Shown: positions 24,201 to 33,615, counted from the first letter of the stretch. The stretch is 64,000 nucleotides of DNA from Nioella sp965215655 (GCF_965215655.1 NZ_OZ244111.1:3224001-3288000), one strand, 5' to 3'. Notes: a model not told the origin generated them from the sequence alone. Numbers and translations are program-made.

Positions 24201-24326
24201 GATCGCTTCGAGATCATGTTCGGCAGGTTGAAAGATTGGTGGCGCGTGGCAACCCGCTACGATAGATGCCCGAAGGTCTTCCTGTCAGCCATCGCCCTTG
24301 CCGCACTCGTCATTTATTGGCTATGA
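24201..24326 (+). pseudogene. IS427-group transposase, C-terminal remnant
   Basis: Forty-one codons read DRFEIMFGRLKDWWRVATRY, then DRCPKVFLSAIALAALVIYWL and a TGA stop, the typical end of IS427-type OrfB. The terminal inverted repeat follows at 24328-24336. The rest of the transposase has been replaced by IS3 fragments. Confidence 0.7.
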
Positions 24327-24581
24327 GCCCTGACCCTAGTCGTCGCCTTGAACTGATGCGGTGGATGCCCCCGTCAACAGCATCAGTTCACACGTCAGAC
24401 AGCCAGCAATCCTGTCCACTAACAAAAGATCTCTACATGCAGTGATCCGAAGTTATCCTAAAGTTTTGTATGATAATCTTTAGATGCATTTCTCTCTGAT
24501 GCCGCCTCATCTAATCTGTACGTTGACGCGCGGTTTATTGCTTTTCATTTGGAGCGGCTGCGACCCCGCTGACAGAGCACT

Positions 24582-27128
24582 TTGAGCATAAATAGAGGTA
24601 GGTTCTTGGCAGTCTTGAGGGACTTCAGCCCGCTAAAAATTTGGCTTCGCTTTCTGGCGTTCGCTCCGGCGGTCATACTTGCGCTCGTAGCTTTGTTGAA
24701 CGAGGCACGTATCTCTCAAAATGAAACCTTACGGAGGTTGTCGCTGTCAGCGCAGACACACGCGACCATTTTTAACGACCACCTCGAGCACCTTATCACC
24801 CTTACCGAGTTTTGCGCGACCTCGCCTCATCTGGTCGAACGTCTTGACCTGACCACGCTGCTTTCAGAATGTGGGCGATCAGCTGAGCTGCTGAACGCGT
24901 GGATCGTGGTGCACGAGTTGGGCGATATCAATCGACAGCTGCTCAATTCCAGGGCCGAAGATCAGTCTTCCCTTCCTTCACACAACCCCTCTGATGAATT
25001 TCCAGAAATTGTTGAGGCTATCGAAGCGTCTCGAGCGAGTGGTCAGATTGTCGTCGCAAATGTGTTTCAAGGGCCGGTCGCATCCATCCCCGTGATAACC
25101 ACCGTATTGCTTACACAAGATGCCAGTGGAAGGACAGTGGTTGTCAGTGCCGCAATGGACGCTGTAAACGTTTCAAATTTTTTGGAGGATAGCGTCGATC
25201 CACCCATGGTCGTTACCATATTGGACGCGTCACATCGTGTTGCCGCAACAAGCACGCGTATCGAAGGCTTCATGTTGCGGGAAGCACCTCAATGGGCGCG
25301 AATCCGATGGGAAACCTTGAGCGAGGCGAGAGCTACGGCAAGGGTTGGCGTGAATCTTTCAGACGGTGTTTGGGACAGAGTAGCAAGAACAGTTGAAACA
25401 GCTCCAGGCTGGGTTGTCGCCACCGCGGTGCCCAATCGAAGCATCTTTGGCCCAGATACTCAGATTATCAGACCTGTATCTATATCGCTGTTTGGCGTCA
25501 TGCTGACTTGGTTATCGCTGGCCATGCTGCGACGGGAAGAAGCGCAGAGAAACCGGATTGTTGCCATCAATCGGGAGCGTGATATCGCGGAACGAGCAAA
25601 CGAGGAGAAGACACGTGCAATCACTTCGATTGCCCATGATGTCCGAAATGCCCTACTCTCAATACTTGGGTCATTCGATCTGGCCGATCAGGGCGCTAGA
25701 CCCGCTGATCTACCGTCGGGGCGAAAAACATATGGTTCCGCATTGCGATCGGTGCAAAACCAGCTTCAGCATCTAGAAGATGTATTGGATTGGAGCAAGT
25801 CGGACAAACAGCTTCCAGTTGCGAAACTGACACCTGGTGACATCAGGGGAACAGTGCGGGACGTGGTCGAGGCGTTCAAGGGGCCAGCCGATGCAAAGGG
25901 GCTGGAACTGACATACAAAGTGTCCAAAACCGTTCCAATGGTTGTTAATGTTGACCGATCGCGTCTTCAGAGAACCCTATCCAACCTAATCGAAAATAGT
26001 ATCAAATACACCGACGTCGGAAGCGTTACTCTGGAAGTGATTGCGGAGAGGCAACAAGAAGAAAAAGCTAAGGTGACATTTAGCGTTAGCGATACTGGTG
26101 CCGGCATCCCCGCAGACAAGATCCAACTGATCTTCAAGGATTACGGTCGCCTTCCCGAGCATGAGCAAGAACGGTACGATGGGATAGGCTTGGGCCTTTC
26201 GATTTGCTCTATGCTGTTGAAGACAATGGGCACCACTCTCAATCTCGATAGCAAGGTGGGGGCAGGATCGAAATTTTTTTTCACTCTGAATCTTACTGTC
26301 GTCCTCACAAATACTGTGACACCCGACCACCGCGGCATCTTGTATGGCAAGCACATTGTGTTTGCCGAGGACAATGCGATCATCCGAAAACTGACAACAG
26401 ACCGCCTGAGCATGGAAGGGGCAACTGTTTCAGAGGCACGCGATGGCGCTGAAGCGGTGGTGATCGCCGAGAAGATGCATGATCAGGGGCGTCGCGTAGA
26501 CCTCGTGCTGTTAGATTTGGAGATGCCCGGACTAAGCGGTGTCGGTGTCATAAAGGAGGTCAGACTTAAGGGATTACTGGGCGATTGCCCCATTTTCCTT
26601 CTTACGTCCCACCCAGCAGGCAAAATGACGCAAGCAGCAACCGATGCCGGGGCCGAAGCCATTTTTACGAAGCCAGTGCAACCCGTCGCTCTTGCGGGTA
26701 AATTGCAATCCCTTTTATGTGAAGGCACTTTCCAAAGAAATGATCCCGATGAAATGAAAACTGCTCTTTGCGCCTCTCCTGTCCTCGACGAGGATATGTT
26801 CAATAAAGTCTTGATAGCGACGGGTGACAGCGCTTTGCAGAGCTTGATACCTAAAATCGAAGACGGCATGCGCATCGCATTGGCTGGCATCCGAAGTGCA
26901 GTGAAAGACGGTAACTTTGAAAACGCATATAAAATCATACACAAGGAAAAAGGACTTTGCCAGGCTTTGGGGTGCATTAGACTCGCCCAATCATTGACAG
27001 ATCTGGAGGAGGGCCTCAGCCGCCTCGGGATCGCCGAAACGAACAAAACCCTGGGTGGCATAGCCGAACTAGTAGACAGCACATTGGAGGCCATCAGAGC
27101 CAAAGTTACGGACCAGAAAGCGTTATAA
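24582..27128 (+). CDS. Hybrid sensor histidine kinase with receiver and HPt domains
   Basis: An 848-aa membrane sensor. Two transmembrane helices (about residues 22-40 and 298-315) bracket a 255-residue periplasmic sensor region. The kinase has His352 (SIAHDVRNALLSIL), the N box ENSIKY (Asn472), G1 SDTGAGIP and G2 GIGLGLSI. The receiver has phospho-acceptor Asp645 (LLDLEMPG) and Lys697. The end is HPt-like with His787 (IIHKEKGLCQALG). All phosphorelay residues are present except a separate output regulator. The TTG at 24582 is the longest start; the TTG at 24606, with GAGGT six bases ahead, may be the real one. More AT-rich than the flanks; no cognate regulator adjacent. Confidence 0.88.
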   Translation: MSINRGRFLAVLRDFSPLKIWLRFLAFAPAVILALVALLNEARISQNETLRRLSLSAQTHATIFNDHLEHLITLTEFCATSPHLVERLDLTTLLSECGRSAELLNAWIVVHELGDINRQLLNSRAEDQSSLPSHNPSDEFPEIVEAIEASRASGQIVVANVFQGPVASIPVITTVLLTQDASGRTVVVSAAMDAVNVSNFLEDSVDPPMVVTILDASHRVAATSTRIEGFMLREAPQWARIRWETLSEARATARVGVNLSDGVWDRVARTVETAPGWVVATAVPNRSIFGPDTQIIRPVSISLFGVMLTWLSLAMLRREEAQRNRIVAINRERDIAERANEEKTRAITSIAHDVRNALLSILGSFDLADQGARPADLPSGRKTYGSALRSVQNQLQHLEDVLDWSKSDKQLPVAKLTPGDIRGTVRDVVEAFKGPADAKGLELTYKVSKTVPMVVNVDRSRLQRTLSNLIENSIKYTDVGSVTLEVIAERQQEEKAKVTFSVSDTGAGIPADKIQLIFKDYGRLPEHEQERYDGIGLGLSICSMLLKTMGTTLNLDSKVGAGSKFFFTLNLTVVLTNTVTPDHRGILYGKHIVFAEDNAIIRKLTTDRLSMEGATVSEARDGAEAVVIAEKMHDQGRRVDLVLLDLEMPGLSGVGVIKEVRLKGLLGDCPIFLLTSHPAGKMTQAATDAGAEAIFTKPVQPVALAGKLQSLLCEGTFQRNDPDEMKTALCASPVLDEDMFNKVLIATGDSALQSLIPKIEDGMRIALAGIRSAVKDGNFENAYKIIHKEKGLCQALGCIRLAQSLTDLEEGLSRLGIAETNKTLGGIAELVDSTLEAIRAKVTDQKAL

Positions 27129-27556
27129 ACCGTGCCCTGATCCATTTTTAGCACGCGTTTATTGTTTGGTTCAGTTCAGGTTCTGCTCCAGTATTTATAA
27201 TTGCATTCCCGCGAAGTGCGCGCATCCAGGCTCGAGTGTGGGCGGGTATGCTTGCAAACCGATCAGCATTATCTCTATCGCTATGGCAGAGCATGTGTCC
27301 CAACACTATTGTTGACGTCTTTCGATAGCATATCATCTCCACAACTCAATCTACTCTTCGACGTCAAATTTATTTTTTCCGCTCTTGATTAAGGGATGCA
27401 AGTTCAAATGACGATTTAGATTATCTTTCAGACCTTTCATTGCAGAAAGGATATATTTGGCAGCCTTATGCACAGATGCGCGAAAGGCGAAAATCACTGA
27501 TCCTATCACCACGGCCCACAGATCAGCATGTGCAATGACATGTGAAAGGAGCAGTT
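27129..27556. other. Intergenic region upstream of the Hint-domain gene
   Basis: About 430 AT-rich bases between the sensor kinase stop and the Hint gene. I see no gene, terminator or repeat. It should hold the promoter of the Hint-domain gene. Confidence 0.5.
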
Positions 27557-28101
27557 GTGACGATCTACAATTACGGAGGTTATAACGTATACAAATATGA
27601 CAAGGGATCGGACAGCTACTTGGCTGTTGGCGCTCATGTATTTTCAGGCTCTCTGGACTATCGAGAGTTTGACCGAGTGTACGAGGTCGAATATCAACTC
27701 GGCACGACGTGTTCCTTTGCCGGGTCTCTCGAGCTTCCCTTGGTCAAAGATGGCACAGTCCGGGTTCCGGTAATCCGGTCCGGCAATCAATACATCGTTT
27801 ACTTACCCTCCGACCTATCCGCTTCGCATGTAAACTTTCCTGCGGCGATCGACCCATCTAGTCTGCACACGAGCGATTTCAGGATCGGTTATCACGGCGG
27901 CAGCCTGATCGCTACGCCCAACGGCGAATGCGCCATCGAAGAACTTTCGGTCGGTGACATTGTGCTGACTGAGGACGGGCGTTCTGTGGCCGTCAAGTGG
28001 GTTGGCAAACAGACCGTGTTCACGGCTTTCGGCCCAGCGGAACGGCTTATGCCCGTTTGCTTTGCGGCAAGGTCGCTCGGTATGGGGCTGCCTCGCGTGG
28101 A
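27557..28101 (+). pseudogene. Hint-domain protein, N-terminal part (gene split by IS copy 3)
   Basis: The start is the GTG at 27557, 5 bases after AAAGGAG; the GTG at 27542 lacks a site. An unrecognised N-terminal domain of about 110 residues is followed by the start of a Hint fold (GGSLIATPNGECAIEELSVGD, then IVLTEDGRSVAVKWVGKQTV), the intein/hedgehog-like autoprocessing fold common in Rhodobacteraceae secreted proteins. The IS enters after SLGMGLPR. Joined to 29161-29509 with one duplication copy removed, the frame is continuous (894 bases, 297 codons plus stop). Confidence 0.78.
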
Positions 28102-29151
28102 GGCTCTGTTGCACAAATCGGTTGAAGGGCAGGCTTCCCCTTTCCCCGGACGGACTCATCCTACGGGCTCAGTGACGGGTATGCCAAGAGCGGTGTAGCG
28201 GTTGAGCACCGCGATCCGGATCTGGAGCTCAGCGACCTGCCGGTCGAAGTCTCTGGCCATCAGGCCTTGGCCAAGGAGTTTGACGCAGTGCATCTTCGTC
28301 TCTGCGCGGCTTCGTCGGTGATAGCCTGTCAGCTTTCGCCAGAGTGCCCGTCCGAGATATTTGCAGGCCCTCACGGCTTCGTTTCGCGCGATAGCACCCG
28401 CCGTAGTTGGCTTCCAGAGTTGCGCATTCTTGCGTGGTGGGATGACGGCAACGGCACCTCGAGCGGCAATCACATTGTGACATCTGCGCGTGTCATAGGC
28501 TCCGTCAGCGGTGACCGTGGCAATCTCTTGGTCGGGCGGGATCTGTGCCAGCAGGTCGGGTAACATAGGGGCGTCGCCGACGTTGCTTGTCGTGACACCG
28601 ACTGCGCGGATCTCCAGTGTTTCCTCGTCCATACCAAGATGCAGCTTGCGCCAAAGGCGCTTCTTTGACCCGCCATGCTTGCGGGCATTCCACTCTCCCT
28701 CGCCCTCGGCTTTGATCCCGGTCGCATCGATCAGCAGGTGCAAAGGACCCGTTCCTCCGCGATAAGGGATGGCGACGCTCAGGGTCTTCTGGCGGCGAGA
28801 CAGAGTGCTGAAGTCCGGCACTTTCCAGTCAAGGCCTGCCAACCGCAGCAGGCTTTCGACGAACCCGGTCGTCTGGCGAAGGGGCATGCCGAACAACACC
28901 TTTATCGTGAGACAAACCTGTATCGCCGCGTCGCTGAACTCGGGTTGCCGCCCGCGCTTGCCGGTGGGTGCCGCGTGCCAGGTCATATCGGGATCAAACC
29001 AGATCGATAGCGAACCGCGCTGCTTCAGCGCCGTGTTGTACGAAGGCCAGTTCCTGGTCTTGTACGTCATAAGGGACCAACTGCTCATGCTCGCCAGCTA
29101 CCACGCTGGATTCACACAGGGAATCCCTCACCCCATTTGTGCAACAAAGCC
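28102..29151 (-). mobile_element. IS903-type IS5-family element, copy 3 (1,050 bp)
   Basis: The element lies in reverse orientation, flanked by perfect 9-bp duplications TCGCGTGGA (28093-28101 and 29152-29160). It interrupts the Hint-domain gene. Length, ends and transposase match copies 1 and 2. Confidence 0.95.
28156..29088 (-). CDS. IS5-family transposase (IS903 group), copy 3
   Basis: A 310-aa protein identical to copies 1 and 2, intact. Confidence 0.95.
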   Translation of the reverse strand: MSSWSLMTYKTRNWPSYNTALKQRGSLSIWFDPDMTWHAAPTGKRGRQPEFSDAAIQVCLTIKVLFGMPLRQTTGFVESLLRLAGLDWKVPDFSTLSRRQKTLSVAIPYRGGTGPLHLLIDATGIKAEGEGEWNARKHGGSKKRLWRKLHLGMDEETLEIRAVGVTTSNVGDAPMLPDLLAQIPPDQEIATVTADGAYDTRRCHNVIAARGAVAVIPPRKNAQLWKPTTAGAIARNEAVRACKYLGRALWRKLTGYHRRSRAETKMHCVKLLGQGLMARDFDRQVAELQIRIAVLNRYTALGIPVTEPVG

Positions 29152-29509
29152 TCGCGTGGATCTGACGGTGACTGCTGAGCAAGGCATCCTGATTGATTCG
29201 GTCATCTGCCAGGCCGGGGCACTCGTGAACCACAAGACTATAAATAACGTATCGCTGGATGAAATTGGGCCGAGCTATATGGTCTACCACATCGAAACCG
29301 CAACGCATGATATCATCCTCGCCAATGGCGCACCTGCGGAGACCTTCATTGACTACGTGAGTCGTCGCTGCTTCGACAACTACGCCGAGTTCGAATTGCT
29401 TTACGGCGATGTGCCCCATATTGAGCAACTGGACTACCCCCGCGCCTGGAGCGCCCGTCAGGTTCCGCCTCGGATCAAGTCAATGCTCGAATGCCCCGAG
29501 CTCGCTTGA
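29152..29509 (+). pseudogene. Hint-domain protein, C-terminal part (gene split by IS copy 3)
   Basis: This 3' part continues the frame after the second duplication copy: VDLTVTAEQGILIDSVICQAGALVN, then HIETATHDIILANGAPAETF, which completes the Hint fold, and a tail ending SMLECPELA. The THDIILANGAPAETF block is characteristic of Rhodobacteraceae Hint-domain proteins. The stop at 29507-29509 ends the gene; there is no separate start, so it is not expressed alone. Confidence 0.78.
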
Positions 29510-29720
29510 TCGAAACCTGGCAGCACATGATCCAATGATCAAGTCAGCCATCGATCGGCGTGATTTGGTTTTAGTTATGCGCCCTGCCCAACATTTCATG
29601 AGCCTTGAGGCTCAATTGATGCGCTTGTTGGCTCCTGTTGGAATGAGCCATATTCAATGCCTGCCCAATCCGATAGATCATGCGCCTCGAACGTGTACTG
29701 GTAGCGTGTGTTATTTCTGG

Positions 29721-30561
29721 TCATGTTGGCAAACTTTGGAGGCAAAGGCGGATCGACTTGAGGTCAATGAAACCCAGGAAGCTTTCTGCGGTTTTATCGT
29801 CGCGGGTAGCGGCACGGCGGGCACTCTTGAGCTTATTGAAGCACCGCTCGACCAGATTGCACAGCCGGTAAATAGAACGGTCGGCACCGAAGCGTGCCTT
29901 GCGTGGCTTTCGCATCGGGATGACAGGCAAAACGTCCCGCTTGTCCATGGATTTGCGAATACTATCAGCGTCATAGCCTCGACCGCCGAGCAGGGCGCTC
30001 GGTGCTGGAAGCGTATCGGCCATAACCAGATCGAAGCCAGGATAGTCCGATGCCTGGCCCGGCGTGATCTCAGTTCTCCTGGGCAGCGCTGCGGCATTGA
30101 CGAGGAGGTGGACCTTAGTTGTGAAGTCACCTCGAGAACGCCTGAAACCCTGTCACATTTTCCAGTGAGCTCAAACCAATGGCGCCTGCACTGGCTCATC
30201 CCCCTTTAGCGCCTGCCGCTCTCCTCTCAGGACATTGCCTTCGCAATGCCCGGCTGGACAATGGATGGTGAGCCTGGACTATGGTGCAGTCGATCATTTG
30301 AGGGGCGTCTGGCACGGCCCCGCTCTGGTTCAGGGCATCCATGATGTCCTCCCACAGCCCAGCCAATCTCCAGCGCCGGAATTACCGGTAAACGCTCGAC
30401 CATTTACCGAACTCTTCGGGCAGGCCCCGCCACGGAGCGCCCGTCCGCGCGAACCAGAAAATGCCATCTGAAACAAAGCGGTGGCGAATGGGTTTACGCC
30501 CATTCGGGGCGCGAACAGACAGGATGAAACGCTCAAAGAACGGCCGTTCCTCGCCCGACAT
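29721..30561 (-). pseudogene. IS427-group (IS5-family) transposase, degenerate
   Basis: Reading from the ATG at 30561: MSGEERPFFERFILSVRAPN and TGAPWRGLPEEFGKWSSVYR represent the OrfA half. The frame then breaks. A second block (GDFTTKVHLLVNAAALPRRT, then LLGGRGYDADSIRKSMDKRD and LVERCFNKLKSARRAATRDD, ending at 29721) is the OrfB half with Asp and Glu positions. At least one extra stop and frame shifts lie between the two (about 30130-30380), so it is decayed. It fills the space between the Hint remnant and the right-end module. Confidence 0.75.
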
Positions 30562-30727
30562 CAGATCTCGCGCCAATCTGGTCTCCTGCGCAGATACCAG
30601 CGTGAATGACGCGCAACGTTCGATGGGAGCCCATCTTGTCAATACACCCCCCCAGGCTATTCAGCCTTGTATCGGATGCTCTCGAACACCACATTGTGAC
30701 ACAGGTATTAATTCAGGCACAAGATAC

Positions 30728-31948
30728 ATGGCTTCATATAGTGGGTTCCTTCGAAAAGCCCCTAGTTCACGATTAAAGGCATTTCTCACCTCAAAAGGTG
30801 TCGAGATGCCCGAGGGTTTCGACTGGAACAGCGCTGGGCGCGGCACGGCGTTTGTAGCTGACCTCAACACGGTCATTGATGATCTACCAGCACGCCAACA
30901 AGATCGCCTCAAGGCTGAACTGGATCATTTGGCCAGCTTGACCAATGACGCGGTGATGGTCAGCGCAGAACAGGTCTGCCCGATGATGGGGATTGATCTG
31001 GAAGGCCTAGAGGGCGTTCAGGACGTGCTCTTGATGCTGGCGCTGGATTTTCCCCATGCCTTTGAACGTGTGGCCGTGCAGGCCTCGCTAAACCGTCGCA
31101 CGGGCGGCAAGAATTGGTCGGCATTTCAGTTTGACGATGATGGCAAGGCGTGGGCTTTGGATGATGATACCGCGCGCCGGGCATTCGTGGCAGACGCGAT
31201 TGCAATTCTGGACCTGCCCGCTCATCGCAAGCGCGAGGCGGATTGGTATCGCGCTGTGCGGGTTCACCCCATTACAGGCGAGGAAACGGAGATCGTTCAG
31301 GCGACGATCTACGTGGAGGACCGGGCGGCAAGCGAATTGACCTTCGGGGCATCGGAGGGCTTGGAGCGGCAAGTGTTCCAGCGGGTTTTGGAGGTGGGCA
31401 TCGCGTGCAATCCAGCCGAGCGCATCGTGGAGATTTGCGCCGCTGGTGGAAAGAAGGTTCGCGATGAATATGCCCAAGCTTTTTCAAGGCATTTCGCGCC
31501 TGGGTCCGAGCCGCCGGTGGAAGCGCCACGTCGAGAAGTGATTTTGAGCACGCTTCGAACCGAACCTGCATTTGCGATTGAACCGGCGCATGGTGTGGAG
31601 GGCGTAGAGGTGTCGTCGCTGGACTTCTTCTCAACCGGCGGCGGCTTTGCGCGCTTTGAAAAGCGGGGTGACAGCGAAACGATTTACCAGTTTCTAAATC
31701 GTCGCTTCGCGCAGGAGTCCCCTCTCAAGGCCGGTGGATGGCAGATCGTGGCTGCAACCCTGCGGATTGTCATGGCGGCGCAAAATGGCAAGCGCCGCCG
31801 CACGCTGACTGTGACCTTGCGCAGTCCGAATACCACCACGATCCCAAACAAGACAGAAGCAGACCGCCAACGGGTGCTCAATCTGTTGGAGCGATGGAAC
31901 CTGATTGCACCGCCGTCACCTGAAATTGACGTGATCGAGGACGGCTGA
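30728..31948 (+). CDS. Hypothetical protein, island right-end module
   Basis: A 406-aa soluble protein that I do not recognise, starting at the ATG at 30728 (MASYSGFLRKAP). There is no signal peptide or membrane segment. The middle region (VRVHPITGEETEIVQATIYVED, ASELTFGASEGLERQVFQRVLEVGIAC, IVEICAAGGKKVRDEYAQAFSRHF) is a well-ordered alpha/beta sequence; the last 60 residues include the basic block GKRRRTLTVTLRSP. Its stop is contiguous with the start of the next gene at 31949, a tight pair. Base composition is close to the host, unlike the central cargo. Confidence 0.6.
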   Translation: MASYSGFLRKAPSSRLKAFLTSKGVEMPEGFDWNSAGRGTAFVADLNTVIDDLPARQQDRLKAELDHLASLTNDAVMVSAEQVCPMMGIDLEGLEGVQDVLLMLALDFPHAFERVAVQASLNRRTGGKNWSAFQFDDDGKAWALDDDTARRAFVADAIAILDLPAHRKREADWYRAVRVHPITGEETEIVQATIYVEDRAASELTFGASEGLERQVFQRVLEVGIACNPAERIVEICAAGGKKVRDEYAQAFSRHFAPGSEPPVEAPRREVILSTLRTEPAFAIEPAHGVEGVEVSSLDFFSTGGGFARFEKRGDSETIYQFLNRRFAQESPLKAGGWQIVAATLRIVMAAQNGKRRRTLTVTLRSPNTTTIPNKTEADRQRVLNLLERWNLIAPPSPEIDVIEDG

Positions 31949-32764
31949 TTGAACGCGATTTCCTTGCTCTCTGAGATCATAGGGCAGGCCGGGAAGGTGG
32001 CGGCGCAGGCCTATCGTAATGATACACGATATGGCGTGTTGCTGGATGCGGGTTTGCTCAAGAGCGACGGCTTGGTGCAATCGGTGTTCTGCGAGAATTG
32101 CGACGTGCCGCACGATGCCGAGATCGTCTTCGAGGGCGGTTCATATGGCCATTTTTGCCCTGAACTAGGATTTGTCCCTGTTGAGCGTGCGGACCTTGTT
32201 GCCGTCCGCCCCAACTTTGCCGCGCTGGTGGAACACCTACACGCGGCCTTTGAGTGTTCGCAGGGGGGCATATCTCAACTCGGGCCGCAGACATGGCGTA
32301 TCGGGCTGGTGGATACACCCGGTGGGCGGGCGGTTGTTTACTTCCACACCTGCCTTCAAAATGACGATGAGCTGGTCAGCCTTGAGAACGCCCTGCGCGG
32401 TCAAATCCGGCGCGACTACGCCCTTGTCGTCACCGCCGCTGGCCATGTGCCGCATCGTGACGGCGTAACCTACACCCTCGACCAGATGGTGCAGTTAGAC
32501 TTGGGGACCGCGCGCCTACGGAAGACTTTGAGCGTGGCCGAAGCCGTCGGCGCGCCGCCAAGGCCGACTGGCGGGCGACCCAGCGCCTACCGCGAGCGTT
32601 TCCACGAATTGCTTGCAGATCGTGCTGCGCAGGGAGCGGCAGAAAAGGGGCGAAACGAAGAGGCCAAGGCCGCTTTGCTGGATTATCGAAGGCGTTACCC
32701 AAATGAGACCACACCCAGTCTGTCTACGGTAAAAGCCTATGTTTCCGAATTTCGGGGTGGATGA
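31949..32764 (+). CDS. Hypothetical protein with N-terminal Cys cluster and C-terminal basic region
   Basis: A 271-aa protein from the TTG at 31949, immediately after the previous stop, so the two are coupled. The N-terminal part has CENCDVPHDAEIVFEGGSYG then HFCPELGF, a CxxC and a later Cys that may bind metal. The centre is alpha/beta. The C-terminus, after the linker PPRPTGGRPSAYRERFHEL, is charged, ends TPSLSTVKAYVSEFRGG and may bind DNA. I do not recognise the family. Replication, defence or regulation by the mobile element are all open. Confidence 0.6.
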   Translation: MNAISLLSEIIGQAGKVAAQAYRNDTRYGVLLDAGLLKSDGLVQSVFCENCDVPHDAEIVFEGGSYGHFCPELGFVPVERADLVAVRPNFAALVEHLHAAFECSQGGISQLGPQTWRIGLVDTPGGRAVVYFHTCLQNDDELVSLENALRGQIRRDYALVVTAAGHVPHRDGVTYTLDQMVQLDLGTARLRKTLSVAEAVGAPPRPTGGRPSAYRERFHELLADRAAQGAAEKGRNEEAKAALLDYRRRYPNETTPSLSTVKAYVSEFRGG

Positions 32765-32848
32765 AAACTGGATGGAAACCCAAGCCCTGTTTTGATCCAC
32801 CCAACGTCCGCGACGGTTCACCCACCTTCTAACGGTGGAGTATGAACC

Positions 32849-33049
32849 ATGGCAGACCTGAACGAAACGACCCCGAAACACGCCCCCATCGCGGTGTCCC
32901 CAGACGAGGCGGCGCGTCTTGCGGGCATCGGGCGAACGACACTTTATGCGGCCTTGGCCAAGGGTGATTTGCCCAGCATCAAGATCGGCACGCGGCGGCT
33001 TGTCCGGGTGGATGCTATCCGCGAATGGCTGGCACGGCATGAGGGGTAA
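32849..33049 (+). CDS. Excisionase/AlpA-like helix-turn-helix protein
   Basis: A 66-aa DNA-binding protein of the HTH_17/excisionase class: VSPDEAARLAGIGRTTLYAA (helix-turn-helix), then LPSIKIGTRRLVRVDAIREW (the beta-wing), as in Xis-type directionality factors. It lies 570 bp upstream of the right integrase in the same direction and is probably the excisionase or integrase regulator of the island. The next gene starts 6 bases after its stop. Confidence 0.78.
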   Translation: MADLNETTPKHAPIAVSPDEAARLAGIGRTTLYAALAKGDLPSIKIGTRRLVRVDAIREWLARHEG

Positions 33050-33055
33050 GGCCAA

Positions 33056-33496
33056 ATGCCCAAGTCAGCCAAACTCAGCGGAATAAAATCGCTACGCTGC
33101 TACACGATCTCAGAGGCGGCGGGTGTCACCGGCGTCTCTGACCGCACCATTCGGGCGTGGATCAAGCAAGGCCTGACGGCCATGACGGATGAACGGCCAA
33201 CGCTGGTGCGTGGCGACGCGCTGATCAGCTACATCCAGCGCCAGAGACAGGGGCGAAGATCCCGGCTGTCGCCCGACGAGTTCTATTGCTTGAAGTGCCG
33301 CGAAGCGCGGAAACCGGCGGGTGGGCTTGTCGATTGCGAGAAGGATGGAACCCGCGCGAAACTCACCGCGATGTGCGAGACCTGCGACACGATCATGCAC
33401 AGACCCATCGCGCAAGAACGCGTTGCGGCCCTCAATGACGTCTTCGATTTGACCTTGCGGGGCGAGGCGTCCGAAACGCCCAAAGCCGGTTCTTAA
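33056..33496 (+). CDS. MerR-like HTH protein with Cys-rich C-terminal half
   Basis: A 146-aa protein. Residues about 15-45 form a MerR/excisionase-type helix-turn-helix (YTISEAAGVTGVSDRTIRAW). The second half has two Cys pairs (FYCLKCREARK and MCETCDTIMH) that likely form a zinc ribbon. It follows the AlpA-like gene by 6 bases. A DNA-binding partner of the integrase or a controller of the module is likely; exact role unknown. Confidence 0.65.
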   Translation: MPKSAKLSGIKSLRCYTISEAAGVTGVSDRTIRAWIKQGLTAMTDERPTLVRGDALISYIQRQRQGRRSRLSPDEFYCLKCREARKPAGGLVDCEKDGTRAKLTAMCETCDTIMHRPIAQERVAALNDVFDLTLRGEASETPKAGS

Positions 33497-33615
33497 ACAA
33501 CCGCCGGGAATCGACATTGAAGAGGCGGACAGATGCCCCCCTGATTTTCCACTTCCAGCCTGCCTCGATTGGCAGGGGTTCTGACAGTCAAGAATTGAGC
33601 AAATCGGAGGCTCTG

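Larger units (their letters stand above)
22829..24336. mobile_element. Mosaic of an IS427-type element shell with IS3-family fragments inside
   Basis: The left edge reads TA then GGGTCAGG (22829-22838) and the right edge reads CCCTGACCC then TA (24328-24338): matching terminal inverted repeats and a possible TA duplication of an IS5-family IS427-group element. Only its transposase C-terminus survives (24201-24326). The rest is replaced by a plus-strand IS3 element truncated at about 23710 and a minus-strand fragment of a different IS3 orfB (about 23845-24200). Between them, 23711-23845 is unassigned. Confidence 0.6.

Noticed and set aside
27542..28198. A 218-codon frame as an intact gene
   Set aside because: The last 32 codons are IS sequence; the duplication shows that the gene continues after the IS.
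30461..30727. An upstream extension of the 406-aa gene
   Set aside because: This part is antisense to the decayed IS427 transposase; the ATG at 30728 is the better start.
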